A DNA stretch of 64,000 nucleotides from Gordionus sp. m RMFG-2023 (taxonomy: Eukaryota; Nematomorpha; Gordioida; Chordodea; Parachordodidae), in NCBI RefSeq assembly GCF_954871325.1, contig NC_088775.1, positions 49,763,561 through 49,827,560 on the forward strand. Direction: 5' to 3'. Positions 52,301 to 62,177 of this stretch are shown here, in pieces. The notes under the pieces were generated by a model. It saw only the letters and a list, made by a program, of their open reading frames with translations. It ran no database searches and was not told where the DNA came from. Every line of letters starts with the position of its first letter. Position 1 is the stretch's first letter. The translations under genes and the position numbers were made by a program.

Positions 52301-55300
52301 ATTATATTAACCCCAATTTACCGTGCCAAATTGACATGCGTTGACTTATTTCTGCCCGAATATTCGGGTGAATTGTCACTGCATCGAATTAGCACGCATG
52401 CAATTGACCGGGCTTAATTATTGCATTTCTTTGAAAATAACATGCGCCAAAATGACATGTAACACTTAAAATATTTTGTTTTTATGAATGATCTACTCAT
52501 ATTACTTATCTTGATTGAATTGAATTTTGCATCTTTTAACGCTAGGTAATGCAATTAAGCCAAATTTTTTAAGTTTACCATCACCGAATGACCTAGATAC
52601 CTCAAGAATTCCATTTAATCTTCCATCTCTATATATTAATTAAATTGTATATATAGCTATTTTTATGATATATTTAAATGTATGATAAATGTTTCAAACT
52701 GGTGGTTAATTAGATCATTTTCTAGGTTCTGAACAAAATTTTAATGGTTCAGGTTCAATAGATAATGATAATAATGATTAATACCAGTTTTTCTTTAGTA
52801 AAATTTGTCAAAATTTTTATAAAAATAGGTTTAGTATTAACATTGGTGGTGTAAATAATAGTAAATATATTATATGCGTTCATATGCCTAAATATATATA
52901 ATAGGGCTGTGCCAATATTTAATATCGGAATATCGGATCGGCACCAATATTTAGCGTTTTAAAAAAATATCAGATTGGGCTGATCTTTTTTTAAAACGAT
53001 CTGATCCTATATTTTTTATTGTTTGTTATTTTATAAATAATTTCATAATAATAAATGAATGAAAGGAACTAATATACAATTTATTTGTTGTAATGTTTAA
53101 AAAAATAGTTTAAAATTTTGCACAAATTTTGTCATATTATCTGCAAAAAGAAAATTATTTTAAAACATTCAACGAGTCACATTCAGTTAGGTTGCCAAAC
53201 AATTCGATTTAGCCAGTTTCAAAAACGATTACTCAGAATTTTAGCCAAGAGTAAATTTCCCATGCTTATTGATATTTCCCTAGATATCAGAAAGGTCTGG
53301 ACTTATATTATCGAAATTTCATGGCATAGGCAATAATATTTTGGTAAAAATTTTGATTTGGTCCTTTTCATTAAATCGACCAAATGGAACTGTTTAACAA
53401 CACTACATTCAACCCATAAACATTGCAATATTTTAAATGAGAATATTAACTTATGAAAAAAAACACTTAAACATTCGTGAAAGTTATTTGGTATTTTTAA
53501 AGTAGAAAATTTTAATATATTGATACAAAGATAGATGGTAAATAAAAATCATTATAAATATCGGATTGGTATCGGTTTTTAGTAATATCGGGAAATATCG
53601 GATCGGTGAAAAATTTGTGAATTGGCACAACCCTAATATTTAAACTTTCATTCCATCAGCATTAAATAATTCGTTCTTTCTCTCCCTCTGTTGCAGATTC
53701 TTCTGACTCAATGGAATTAATATTTATTAGTTTATATTAAATTTAAATTTCATATAATATTATCACAAAATTTATGAAAAATAAAGAAGTAGGAAGTGTT
53801 AGTAAAATGTTAGTGAATTCTCTTAAACATTAGAGTATTTGCCCATATTTGATCAAATCAAATACTCCTTTGATCAAGTTAAATACTCCTTTGATCAAGC
53901 CAAATACTCCTTTGATTAAGTCAAATACTCCTTCGATCAATTGAATACTTGCTAACCCTACAAAAAATTATTTATTTCATTCATTTTTTAAAAATATTAT
54001 ATTTATAACATGACTGAATCAGGCAAATTTAGCTAAATTTTTAAAATAATTTTGCTCTAGGGAAGATAAAATCTTATCATGACAGGATAAAATTTTTTTA
54101 AAAATAAGGATAGTCTGGGCTAAAAATTATAAAAAAATGGGGTAAATCTAAGAATTCTTAAATAAAATTGGGGTAGGTTGAAAATTTTAAAATAAACTTG
54201 AGACTTGCGAGGGCCAAAAATTAAATTAATAAGCAGTTAAAACTGATTTGTATAATTAAATTTAAAATAAATATGAATAAAATTTTGATTTAAAATAACA
54301 AATTACATGACATTTCCACCATATTTTTGTATCCTAACTCTTTCTTCATACACAGTGGGAGAATGATTTTCTGTAAGATTTATAGCTTTATATGATTGGC
54401 TTACGGGGTTATATCTACTAAGAACTGCCTAAAAGATGTATTTATTTTTAAAAATAATATATCTTTATCCCTATTAATTATATTTAAGATAAATTAATTA
54501 CAATATAAAATATTAATAATTTAAATGTTTTAAGCAAGGTTGCCAAATCTTTCAATTTTGGCCTAAACTCTCAATTTCTTGTGTTCATGCCAAAATATGT
54601 AGTGATGTTAAGGTAACTAGTTACATTTTGGCTAAAAAATAACTGTAACTAGTTATATTTTTAAAATTGTAACTAGTTAAAAATTTTGAAATGTAACTGC
54701 CAAAAGTAACTAGTTACTTTTAAAGATATATTAAAATAATTATTTTATTTTTAATATGTTGTGATAAATTAATTTTAAATTAAATTTATTTTTTAAATTA
54801 AATTTATTAATTTAAAATTTTGTGAAAATGTCTGATTGTTCCCAACAATAACACAAATACTTATATGTATGGCAGATGTGCAGGGATTAAAATATTATTA
54901 ACCTCTAAAGGATACTATATTAGCTAGTATTGAAAAAAGGTAACTAAAATCAAATAATTATTTATAAATTAATAATATCATGTCATAGGTTTAATAATCT
55001 TTATGATTATGACAACATCATTGCTGCAATTCTTCACCCTTTATTTAAAACTGACTGGCCTTGAATTAGGCAAGAAAGGAATAAAGCAAAAAAGGAGGAA
55101 ATTTTAAATTTAATAAATACCTTAATACCTCAAAGTGAATCCCAGACGAATGAATCATGCTCAAAACCAACATCACTTGATGTAGTTGGATTTTTTGACC
55201 TAAAGCACCAAAATATTCTGGATAATGAATTTATAGAAAACTTTATTAAATCTAATAACAACACTTTTTCTTTATATAATAATTTTCCAAAGTTAAAATT

Positions 55301-58022
55301 ACTTTTTATTAAATATAATGTTGTTCTAACATCAAGTGCTCCCGTAGAGTGCTTATTCAGTCTAGGTAAGCTCATTTTTGGAGATAAACGAGCACGTCTC
55401 CTAGATAATAACTTTGAAATTAATTTGTTGTTAAAAGCAAATAAACATTTATTAGATTCTAATTTTTATGAAAAATAAATGTTTTTTTTTCAATGCAAAT
55501 ATATATTTTTATATTCGATGTAAATATTCAATTTTGCGATATTTTTTTATATAAATAAATTGTATATTATTTTAAATAACTGATTATACTTTGTTTATCC
55601 TAATTTTTTTTATATAAAATAAATGCATTCAATAAATAAATAATGCGCATATGAAGGATGTATAAAGTAAGTAACTAGTTATTTTTGAAAATAACTGTAA
55701 CTAATAACTAGTTACTTTTGTAAAAATGTAACTACTAACTGTAACTAGTTATGTTTCAAAAGTAACTTTTAACATCACTAAAAATATGCCATCTATTAAT
55801 TAACGCTCTCCTCCAATTTCTTTAAAATTATATGTAGGTTTTCTCGAGTTTTTTTAATAATTTTAATTTCTAACCAACTTAAAGTCAAATTTTTTTTATA
55901 ATCATGCATTTAAAAGGACATTTTGTTTAGGGTTATTTTATTCTTCTTTTGATTTTTAGAAAAAAATAAACAAAATATTTAATAGCTAATAATTTTAAAA
56001 CAAATATTATGATAAATCTCTAAATCTGAAAATGACTATTATGTGAATGTGAAATAAGTTTTTATATTTAAAATTCAATCTATATAAAATGGTTATAAAT
56101 TTAAATTCTGCATATTTTAATATTATTTTTAGAATAGATTTTTTACAGTAAATAATTTTTTATTTGTTAAATGAGATTTTCCCTTAGGTTATATTCCTAT
56201 TCTATTTTTATTCCATTAATTTAAATTATATATAAATTATAGAGTTAAAGAAAAGTATATCAAATAGTCATACGTCATAAAGCGCATACACCCTCTAAAC
56301 GTTGTAGGTACAACAGAGCTACGCTAGGTATTTCTCATCTCCATCTAATTGGATTAAATAAAATTTGGGGAAAAGATGAGAAGCCCTTTACACGTTTGTG
56401 GGCAAGCCGCACGTACTTGTAGGCACAACATTTCGAAAAATGTTGCTTAAACCTCTATAGGCTTTAATTTAAAAGGAGTGGGACAAAGAAAAAGCCTATA
56501 CCCGAGAACTACAGTATAATTTAATTACTTTAAAGGTGGGTGATGGCTGATTTTAAGCTTAATTTCTTTAATGTAAGTTATATCTGTAAATAAATATGAT
56601 TAAAATAAAATAATATTTACCACCGGATGAACCGAACCCAAATATATCAAAAAAATGGTATTTTCAGACATTCAATGTAGTTTACAGAATTTAACATGCA
56701 TGAAAGGAATTCAAATAACTTTAAACATAATCTAATACCTAAAATTCCTTCATGTGTTAGAGAAGATAAACAAATTAATTGAAATATAATTTCGTATAAC
56801 ATATTAATATCAGACATGGAGGAGTCCAGAATGTGAAAAACATTCAACAAGGCAAAAATATATATATTCAATTTAAAAAATGAGGAATCAATAAAAAATA
56901 TCAAGCCACTTTATTGTTAATACTTTATATTATCAATTTCCTTTAACATTGCCTCAAATAATGGAGATACCAAAACATTACCAATGCACTATTCTAATAA
57001 GGAAACAAAGTTTCAAATAAACCTAAAAACATAACTTTAAGAAATTGAAGGATATTGTTCATGCTTAGGAAAAAACTTGATTAAAACAAAAATTAATAAT
57101 TTAATAAATATGTAAAATCTTCTAAAATAAATATGAATTATTTATTCTTATATATTAATTTTTAGAATATTTTGTATTTTTATGGTTAAATTCTCCCACT
57201 CTTTGTTTGAAAGAATCTGGCAACCCTGTTTTTAAACTTAAGGAAAACTTTGAAAAATATAAATATATTAAAATAATATTGATAAAAACATAATAAATGC
57301 AATTATTATATAAATATAAAATAAATTCTCTCACAAATTATAAAAATTATAATTGGAAGTGTTGATTTAAAAATTCTTTCTTATAAAACTAACCATACTA
57401 TCACCAATATTTGCAATATACAAAGTATCATCACCAATGAAAATCAATATAGTGCCAGTAGAACCATCATTCCAAGGAGGTTTGCTAAATGATATAAGCA
57501 TTTATAAATAATATAAATATAATTAACTTTTTTAATGCTTCTTTTAAAAAATCTTCATCTATTTTTTTAAAAGTCTCAATAAATATCTTCTTCATATTTA
57601 AATGAATATCTTCTGCCATCACTAATATATTGGGATTATATTATATGAATGCATATTATCCATACTTTTTGATAATTTTTCTGCTAATATTGTATTAAAA
57701 TTTTTAGAGACATAATCAGCTGCTTTAATTCCTCCATGTCCATCAAATATACCATATAAACGAATATTAGGTTTATGAATAATGCTGTACATGTGAAAGA
57801 AAATAGGTGTATAATTTTAACTTTTTAAACTCAACCAATCCTGATTGTGTAGGCCATATTTTTTCATTAAAGCTTTCATTTAATATATAAAAATCTTGCA
57901 TTTCCTCTCTTTCCCCTTTAAATTCAATAACAAATGCTTTTATATCAAGATTATCTACTCATTTAATTATAAGAAATTACGAGATATAATATCAAACCAT
58001 AACTATCTTTATCTCCAGGCAT
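42916..58022 (-). CDS. ILKAP-like PP2C serine/threonine phosphatase, nine exons over 15.1 kb
   Basis: This is a PP2C-family (PPM) metal-dependent Ser/Thr phosphatase, closest in motif pattern to integrin-linked-kinase-associated phosphatase (ILKAP). Exons on the minus strand: 58022-57998, 57954-57822, 57784-57666, 57621-57528, 57484-57394, 54428-54307, 43366-43322, 43260-43179, 43044-42916. All introns start GT and end AG. Introns 1-4 are 43, 37, 44 and 43 bp. Intron 5 is about 2.96 kb and intron 6 about 10.9 kb, and both are filled with transposons. Phases agree at every join and give 840 nt (279 codons plus stop). Human ILKAP is longer (392 residues), mostly at the N terminus, so a further 5' exon is possible. 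Exon 7 is divergent and about 20 residues expected before ACDG are missing, so the gene may be decayed. The ATG choice at 58,022 is tentative. Confidence 0.82.
43990..44240 (-). pseudogene. hAT transposase C-terminal fragment
   Basis: On the minus strand, LWKQENSFPF is followed by SLIRGKANTNGK and NMDFLLFLN, which fits the end of a hAT dimerisation domain (W..N..FP; LI..KR; N.D.LLFLN). The central A-T-S and F-S core is not preserved. The fragment is short, so the assignment is modest. Confidence 0.5.
44665..47350 (+). mobile_element. Tc1/mariner-type element(s) in a 1-kb-armed palindrome
   Basis: The left tip is TA then CAGGGTTTTATATTCAAAAA (44,665). Right tips TTTGAATGGGAAACCCTG then TA end at 46,246 and again at 47,350. 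A TA flank at each tip is the Tc1/mariner target duplication. Next to the tips are arrays of a GGAAAAGGTCC-like unit spaced by caaaaaa. The region 44,665-45,700 is matched in inverse orientation by 46,255-47,350 almost throughout. A transposase C terminus lies in the centre. The best reading is one 1.58-kb element (44,665-46,246) joined to the arm of a second, inverted copy. Confidence 0.75.
45704..45885 (+). pseudogene. DDE transposase C-terminal fragment, Tc1/mariner-like
   Basis: The frame starts PYSPYLNP and, after a one-base shift, continues ENVFFQWKDFVRNK then INEEELIRFIEHGERGIS and a stop at 45,883-45,885. PYSPxLNPIE followed by a K/R-rich helix is the classic end of a Tc1/mariner/pogo DDE domain, with E the third catalytic residue. 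The first two aspartates are not present, so the copy is truncated. Confidence 0.8.
47527..47741. mobile_element. 215-bp hAT MITE with 7/8 target duplication
   Basis: The left tip is TAGTGTTGTTAAAC and the right tip, read inward, is TAGTGTTAAAC. The flanks are ATGTAAAG (47,519-47,526) and ATGTAAAT (47,742-47,749). Long inverted arms share aaacgactcgttttgagccg, aaaaatcggctcaaaacgag and a ttgagttagcc block. It lies in intron 6 and has no coding capacity. A relative in opposite orientation is at 53,188-53,405. Confidence 0.85.
48332..48900. other. intronic sequence, no feature recognised
   Basis: AT-rich sequence within intron 6. The minus-strand 90-codon frame at 48,604-48,332 has no recognisable domain. 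Confidence 0.4.
48905..52460. mobile_element. candidate element with GTCAATTCGACGCAG-type end repeats
   Basis: Left (48,905-49,170) and right (52,290-52,460) blocks contain related motifs in inverse orientation: ttttggcgtgtcaattcgac at the left versus, read inward from the right, ttttggcgcatgttattttc and gtgacaattcacccg. The 50.21-51.61 kb element is inserted between them. No transposase or target duplication was recognised, so the outer limits are approximate. Confidence 0.4.
50213..51608. mobile_element. foldback-type element with 8-bp target duplication
   Basis: The tips, read inward, are AGGTCCTTGAAGTTGGCCCC and TAGGTCCGTGAAGTTGGCCC. GTGTATAC lies outside both (50,205-50,212 and 51,609-51,616). 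Nearly the whole 1.4 kb consists of inverted modules: cgtgaagttggccccc with a G/C-run, ggtacaaatc, ttttggcgccatatttttaa, and a taatttgaggcatcattagg block. These recur three to four times in alternating orientation. There is no coding sequence. The 8-bp duplication suggests mobilisation by a hAT-type transposase. Confidence 0.85.
52912..53635. mobile_element. non-autonomous hAT with 7/8 target duplication
   Basis: The tips are TAGGGCTGTGCCAATAT and, read inward, TAGGGTTGTGCCAATTC. The flanks are ATATATAA (52,904-52,911) and ATATTTAA (53,636-53,643). Subterminal repeats are built on atatcggatcgg and gatctgatcc. A smaller MITE is inserted at 53,188-53,405. Confidence 0.85.
53188..53405. mobile_element. 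218-bp hAT MITE nested in another hAT
   Basis: The left tip is TAGGTTGCCAAAC and the right tip, read inward, is TAGTGTTGTTAAACAG. The flanks are CATTCAGT and CATTCAAC (6/8). The interior block with ttatattatcgaaatttc is the reverse complement of one in the MITE at 47,527, so the two are the same family in opposite orientation. Confidence 0.7.
53858..53950. repeat. 22-bp minisatellite, about 5 copies
   Basis: The unit is like aaatactcctttgatcaag, with single-base differences between copies, in intron 6. Confidence 0.92.
54307..54428 (-). CDS. ILKAP-like gene, exon 6
   Basis: This encodes AVLSRYNPVSQSYKAINLTE then NHSPTVYEERVRIQKYGGNV, matching the family segment in which the GDSRA strand is followed by the D/EHxPxxxxEExRI helix. 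The acceptor is tttttag and the donor either GTCATG or GTAATT; only the second keeps phase with the exon 7 chosen here. The exon stands alone, with transposons on both sides. Confidence 0.9.
54600..55780 (+). mobile_element. young hAT with perfect 8-bp target duplication
   Basis: The tips, read inward, are TAGTGATGTTAA at the left and TAGTGATGTTAA at the right, exactly alike. AAAATATG flanks both (54,592-54,599 and 55,781-55,788). Both ends carry many copies of the palindrome gtaactagttac. Only the C-terminal part of a transposase is inside, so it is an internally deleted copy. Perfect tips and duplication point to a recent insertion. Confidence 0.94.
54893..55478 (+). pseudogene. hAT transposase C-terminal part
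   Basis: The exon end PLKDTILASIEKR is joined by a 49-bp GT...AG intron to FNNLYDYDNIIAAILHPLFK and TDWP, then a stop in place of a usual residue. Next come LINTLIPQSESQTNESC, VVGFFDLKHQNILDN, KLKLLFIKYNVVLTSSAPVE and CLFSLGKLIFGDKRARLL, the hAT dimerisation motif, ending after LLKANKHLLDSNFYEK. The DNA-binding and first catalytic parts are missing. The stop near 55,063 would block translation. Confidence 0.85.
56265..56515 (-). repeat. dispersed repeat family R3 (SINE-like?), copy 2
   Basis: Reverse-orientation relative of 41,130-41,370. Shared blocks include gcggcttgcccacaaacgtg, gctctgttgtacctacaacg and tttagagggtgtatgcgc. It lies in intron 5, inside the older hAT. Confidence 0.6.
57394..58022 (-). 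CDS. ILKAP-like gene, exons 1-5 (N-terminal half of PP2C domain)
   Basis: The exons encode MPGDKDSY, then AFVIEFKGEREEMQD followed by ILNESF (the GEREEMQD block is characteristic of ILKAP). Exon 3 gives LYGIFDGHGGIKAADYVS, where the DGHGG aspartate and glycine bind the catalytic metals. Exon 4 gives FIETFKKIDEDFLKEALK. Exon 5 gives PPWNDGSTGTILIF and LYIANIGDSM, the GSTA and NxGDS motifs of the family. The four introns between them are 37-44 bp. A possible acceptor (ttttcag) lies just upstream of the ATG, so translation could begin in an exon further right. Confidence 0.9.
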
Positions 58023-58195
58023 GGGAGCAACTATACTGAAAATTGACAGGTAAAATGAGAATAGACAGATACAAAGAAAATTGTGTTTAATGTTAGTTAT
58101 AACCAAAGGCAATTTTGAACGAATTGGTAAATTATTTATTTTATCTGAAAAACTTTCACATTTGATTAATATATTTAAAAAAATAATGATTATGG

Positions 58196-58276
58196 GAAAG
58201 CATCTGTTGCCTAGAGGGTAAAGTATCAGTGGCCTAGACGATAAGAGCGTCAGTGGCCTAGGCGATAAGAGCGTGA
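58196..58276 (+). repeat. tandem tRNA-head-like motif
   Basis: Two copies, with a weaker third, of agtggcctagacgataagag then cgt lie in tandem at a 27-bp period. The motif resembles the 5' half of a tRNA (A-box-like tggcctag..., then gagcgt) as found in tRNA-derived SINE heads. No matching B box (GGTTCGAnTCC) or acceptor stem follows, so no functional tRNA is called. Confidence 0.4.
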
Positions 58277-58808
58277 AATTCAGAATTTTTTGTATTTTAT
58301 ATTTATATTTAGTATCAACAAAATAAGTTTATAAAAAAATATTTTCATAATTCTAAAAATTTTTAAGAAAACTAAATTAAGAATAAATATTTATTTTGGT
58401 ATATAATATAATGATGAAAAATATGTAATTTTGCATTTTATTATAAGTTAGTTCGTGTCAACAAAATAAGTTAAAAAAATTTTCATATTCCCAAAAACTT
58501 GAAATAAAATGAAGACTAGACGAGAATTATTTTGGTAAAATTCTCAAAATAAGGGATAGCTCCAAATGTGTAGGTTAATATCAGCTAAATTTTAGAAATA
58601 AAAAATTTTTAAATTCTAAAGTCTGAAAAAAAGAGACTAATCTGAGGGTTGATATTTATTTTAAGTATGATTCAAGTGTTGTTAAATAGTTAGTTTTTGT
58701 CGACCAAGAACCCGAGTCAATGTCGTAAAAATCGGCTCAACCCTGATCCAGAGTAGAAAAATTGACCACCACCCAACCCTATCCATTGGGCCTGTTGAGC
58801 CAACCCTT

Positions 58809-58975
58809 GTTGGCTTGCTGTGTTGGCTTGCTGTGTTGGCTTGCTGTGTTGGCTTGCTGTGTTGGCTTGCTGTGTTGGCTTGCTGTGTTGGCTTGCTGTG
58901 TTGGCTTGCTGTGTTGGCTTGCTGTGTTGGCTTGCTGTGTTGGCTTGTTATGTTGGCTTGCTGGGTCGACTTTTT
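58809..58975. repeat. 13-bp minisatellite, about 12 copies
   Basis: The unit is ttggcttgctgtg, nearly perfect, with degenerate copies to 59,040. A hAT-like tip (agtgttgttaaatag) lies about 130 bp to the left. Leu/Cys/Trp-rich open frames across it are artefacts. Confidence 0.95.
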
Positions 58976-59094
58976 GGGTTGTTTGCTGGGTCGGCACGAT
59001 GGGTTGGCTTGCTAAAACGACTTGCTGGAGCGACTTGCTGGGTCAACAAAATATATAAAAAATTAAACTAGTTTGTTTTAATTCGGGTTAAAAG

Positions 59095-60760
59095 TTTTTG
59101 ATATTAGAAAGATGTATATTTCGTTCTAGTGAAGATTGGCACTGTCATAATATTGTATTCCACGAGGAAAAAAAGAAATTTTTTTAAAAATTTGCTTTAA
59201 ACCTAGTTAAATGTTTATGATACTATAAAGATGTTCTAAAACCTTTGGGTATAGTAATAAATTGGCACTGCCCTTATATTTTACTCTATGAGAAAAAAAT
59301 AATGTGAAAAATTTTTAAATATTTATTTTAAGCCTAGTTAAAAGTATTTGATACTAGAAATATGTTCTAAAACTTTTGGATCTATTAATAAATTGGCACT
59401 ACCATTATATTTTACTCCACTGGGGAAAAAAATTAGGATTTTTTTTAAAATTTTATTTTATATTTAAAAGTATTTTATAGTAAAAAGATGTTCTAAAACC
59501 TCTTGGTCTAATAATAAATTACTGCCGTTATATTTTACCCCAGAAGGAAAAAAAATTTGTTTTAAATCTAGTTAAAAATTTAAGATACTAGAAAGAAGTT
59601 ATAAAACCTTTGGTTCTAATAATAAATAGGCACTGCCATTTTATTTTACTCCACGAGGAAAAAAATTATTAAATTTTTTAAAAATTTGTTTTGAGTCTAG
59701 TTAAAAAATTATAATAGTAAAGGGCCTAATAATACATTGGCACTGCCATTATATTTTACTCCGTTAGGAAAAAATATTATGATTTTTTAAAATTTGTTTT
59801 AAGTTTAGCTAAAAGTTTTTGATACTAGAAAGTGTTCTAAAACTTATGAGATTAGTAATAAATTGACACTGCCATTATATTTTGCCATAAGAGGAAAAAA
59901 TTATGAATTTTTTTTAAAATTTTTTTTAAGCTTAGTTAAGTTTTTTATAGTAAAATGTTGTTCTAAAACTTCTGGATCTATTTATAAATTGGCACTGCCA
60001 TTATGTATTACTCCACGAGGAAAAATAATTATTAAAATTTTTTAAAATGTTGTTTTAAGCCGGTTAAATGTTTTTAATACTAAAAAATGTTCAAAAACTT
60101 TTGGTTCTACTAATAAATTTGCACTGCCACTATATTTTAGCCCACTAGGAAAAATAAATTGTAGAATAAGCCTAGTTAAAAGTTTTTTATACTATAAAAT
60201 TTTTCAAAAACATTTAAGTTTATAAATAAATTTATAGTGCTATTATTTTTAACCCCCGCGTAAAATGTAAAAATATAAAAAAATTATATATTTATGTTTT
60301 GAGCCAAATATAAGGTTCATAAAATTGAAAAGATGTTTTAAAATTGGAGCTAGTATTAAATTCACTCTGTTATTCATCTTCATTCCACGAAGAAGATTAA
60401 AATGTAAAAAATTTTAAAACTTTGTTATGAAACTAGTTTAAAGTTTTTGATACTAGAAAAATTTTCTAAAACATTTAATTTCATAGAGAGATTCCAATTA
60501 ACATTTTTTTTTATAATTCCTTGCGTTAAAATGTAGAAATATTAAAAAAATTAATATTTATGTTTTAAGTCCGTAGTAAGTTTGGGTCTAGTAATAAGAT
60601 GTCATTATCATTCCATTTTACTCCACGAGATAAATAAAATGAAAAATTTTACGAACTTTGTTTTATGCCTAAAAGGTTTTTGACATTAGGAAATAGTTCC
60701 AAAACCTAGTGTCTAGTATAAATTAATACTGCTATAATTTTTCATTATTTTTTTTAAACT
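59095..60760. repeat. about 120-bp satellite, roughly 14 diverged units
   Basis: Each unit contains taaattggcactgccattat, then attttactccacgaggaaaa, a t/a-rich stretch, and agcctagttaaaag and gatactagaaagatgttcta. Spacing between the ggcactgcc blocks runs from about 107 to 129 bp. Divergence rises towards the right end (60,200-60,760), where only parts are recognisable. Confidence 0.9.
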
Positions 60761-62170
60761 TGAGTTTAGTTTAAAATTTTTGGTATTAGAAATGAATGGT
60801 ATACCATTGAAACTTTTTAGGGGACTGGTAGTGGAAAAGAAAATATTGGGGAATGTTATCAGAGGATCCTATTTGAAAATTTGAGACGACACTTGTATAT
60901 GTAAATTTATCCTAAAATAGAACTTAAATCGTCCCGCTATATGCTAAAAATATTTTGAAATAATTATAAATTTTGTATAATTTGGAAAATGTTTGTAAGA
61001 TAAATAATTTTAGCAAAATTTGAACTATCATAATATGTGATTTTTACAAATATTTTTGATGGAATTTACAAATATATAAGATGTCTAAAAAGGAATGATC
61101 AAAAATTACAAAAATTATAGCAAAATTAAATTAAGCACGAGAAAAATAGTTCTCAAAAGAAAGTTAATGTAGAGATATTGATATCTTGTTTGGGGAGATT
61201 GTTATATCCCCTATTTTTTTCTATTCTTAAGAATACTCCAAAATTAATCGTCTAAAATCATTGGAGAAATGGGTAAAATTTTTTAGAAATAACTTCAAAT
61301 TCCCAAAAAGATGTACGGTACCTATTTTAATTTTACTTTAATTTGTCCTCTTAAAAATAATTTTTTTTAATAAATTTTTTTATGTATCCCCATCATGCAC
61401 CTTTCTGAATTATTTGAGCTTGATTATAAACAACTTATCACAAAAATACGATGCATTTTATACTTCCTTATGCCATTTCTTAAAATGTATGAAGCCTTAA
61501 GATCATACTTTCTTTCGATAATCCACCAATTATCAGAAATTTTTTGAAATGATTTAAAAAACGCATATCTGTGGTTTACCCATTCCTTCATGTATATATT
61601 TTATTAAAAAATTAAATCAGTTACTGAAATGTTAAACAATTTAAAATCATTAAAATATTTGTTAACCGAAAGAATATGAAATACTTTTCCATTAAAAGTA
61701 AAGGCAATATTTAAAACAAATATGATAAAAATGGACAAAAAATCCAAGTAGATGCATTGGTTGATATGTCATAGACACGGCATTGTAATTGATCTTAGGT
61801 CAGAATCTCTAGAAGAGAAATAAAAATGCCAAGTAGTCACATTTAGAAAAGTCCATAGAATTATTTTTGAATAAGAAAAATGTTTCTTTAAATAAGTCAA
61901 AGTTGTTTAACCCAAATTAAGTTTATAGAAAAAAAAATTACAGCTAAAACTAATTAACAAAAAATTAGACATAGGATAAGTATTTCGGCTAATCCTCCTC
62001 ACTCTCATCGTTATGTTATAAATATAAATAAAATAATTTTTAATAAATATTAAAAAAAATGCGTAATGCTGACGGATAGCCGAAATCCTTAACCAAAGCC
62101 TAATTAGTTTAGCTGATTTTTAGGCTATGCCTAATTAGCAAAGTTTCTAGCCGATTATGCAACACAAAAT
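60761..62170. other. no gene recognised
   Basis: AT-rich sequence. A pair of inverted blocks, atttcggctaatcc (61,982) and ggatagccgaaat (62,083), could form a small hairpin with a 90-bp loop. Several ctaattag motifs follow. Nothing else was identified. Confidence 0.45.
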
Positions 62171-62177
62171 CAGACCA

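Larger units (their letters stand above)
54535..57228. mobile_element. older hAT filling intron 5, split by a younger hAT
   Basis: The tips are CAAGGTTGCCAAATCTTTCA at the left and, read inward, CAGGGTTGCCAGATTCTTTC at the right. The outside bases (gttttaag; gtttttaa) are similar but not a clean duplication. A 1.18-kb hAT sits 65 bp inside its left tip, and an R3 repeat lies further right. Together these account for all but about 270 bp of intron 5. Confidence 0.72.

Noticed and set aside
58196-58276. Functional tRNA gene
   Set aside because: No acceptor-stem pairing, anticodon arm or B box; only an A-box-like motif repeated in tandem.
58762-59071. Leu/Cys/Trp-rich open frames on both strands
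   Set aside because: Direct translation of a 13-bp minisatellite; all frames lack stops by chance.
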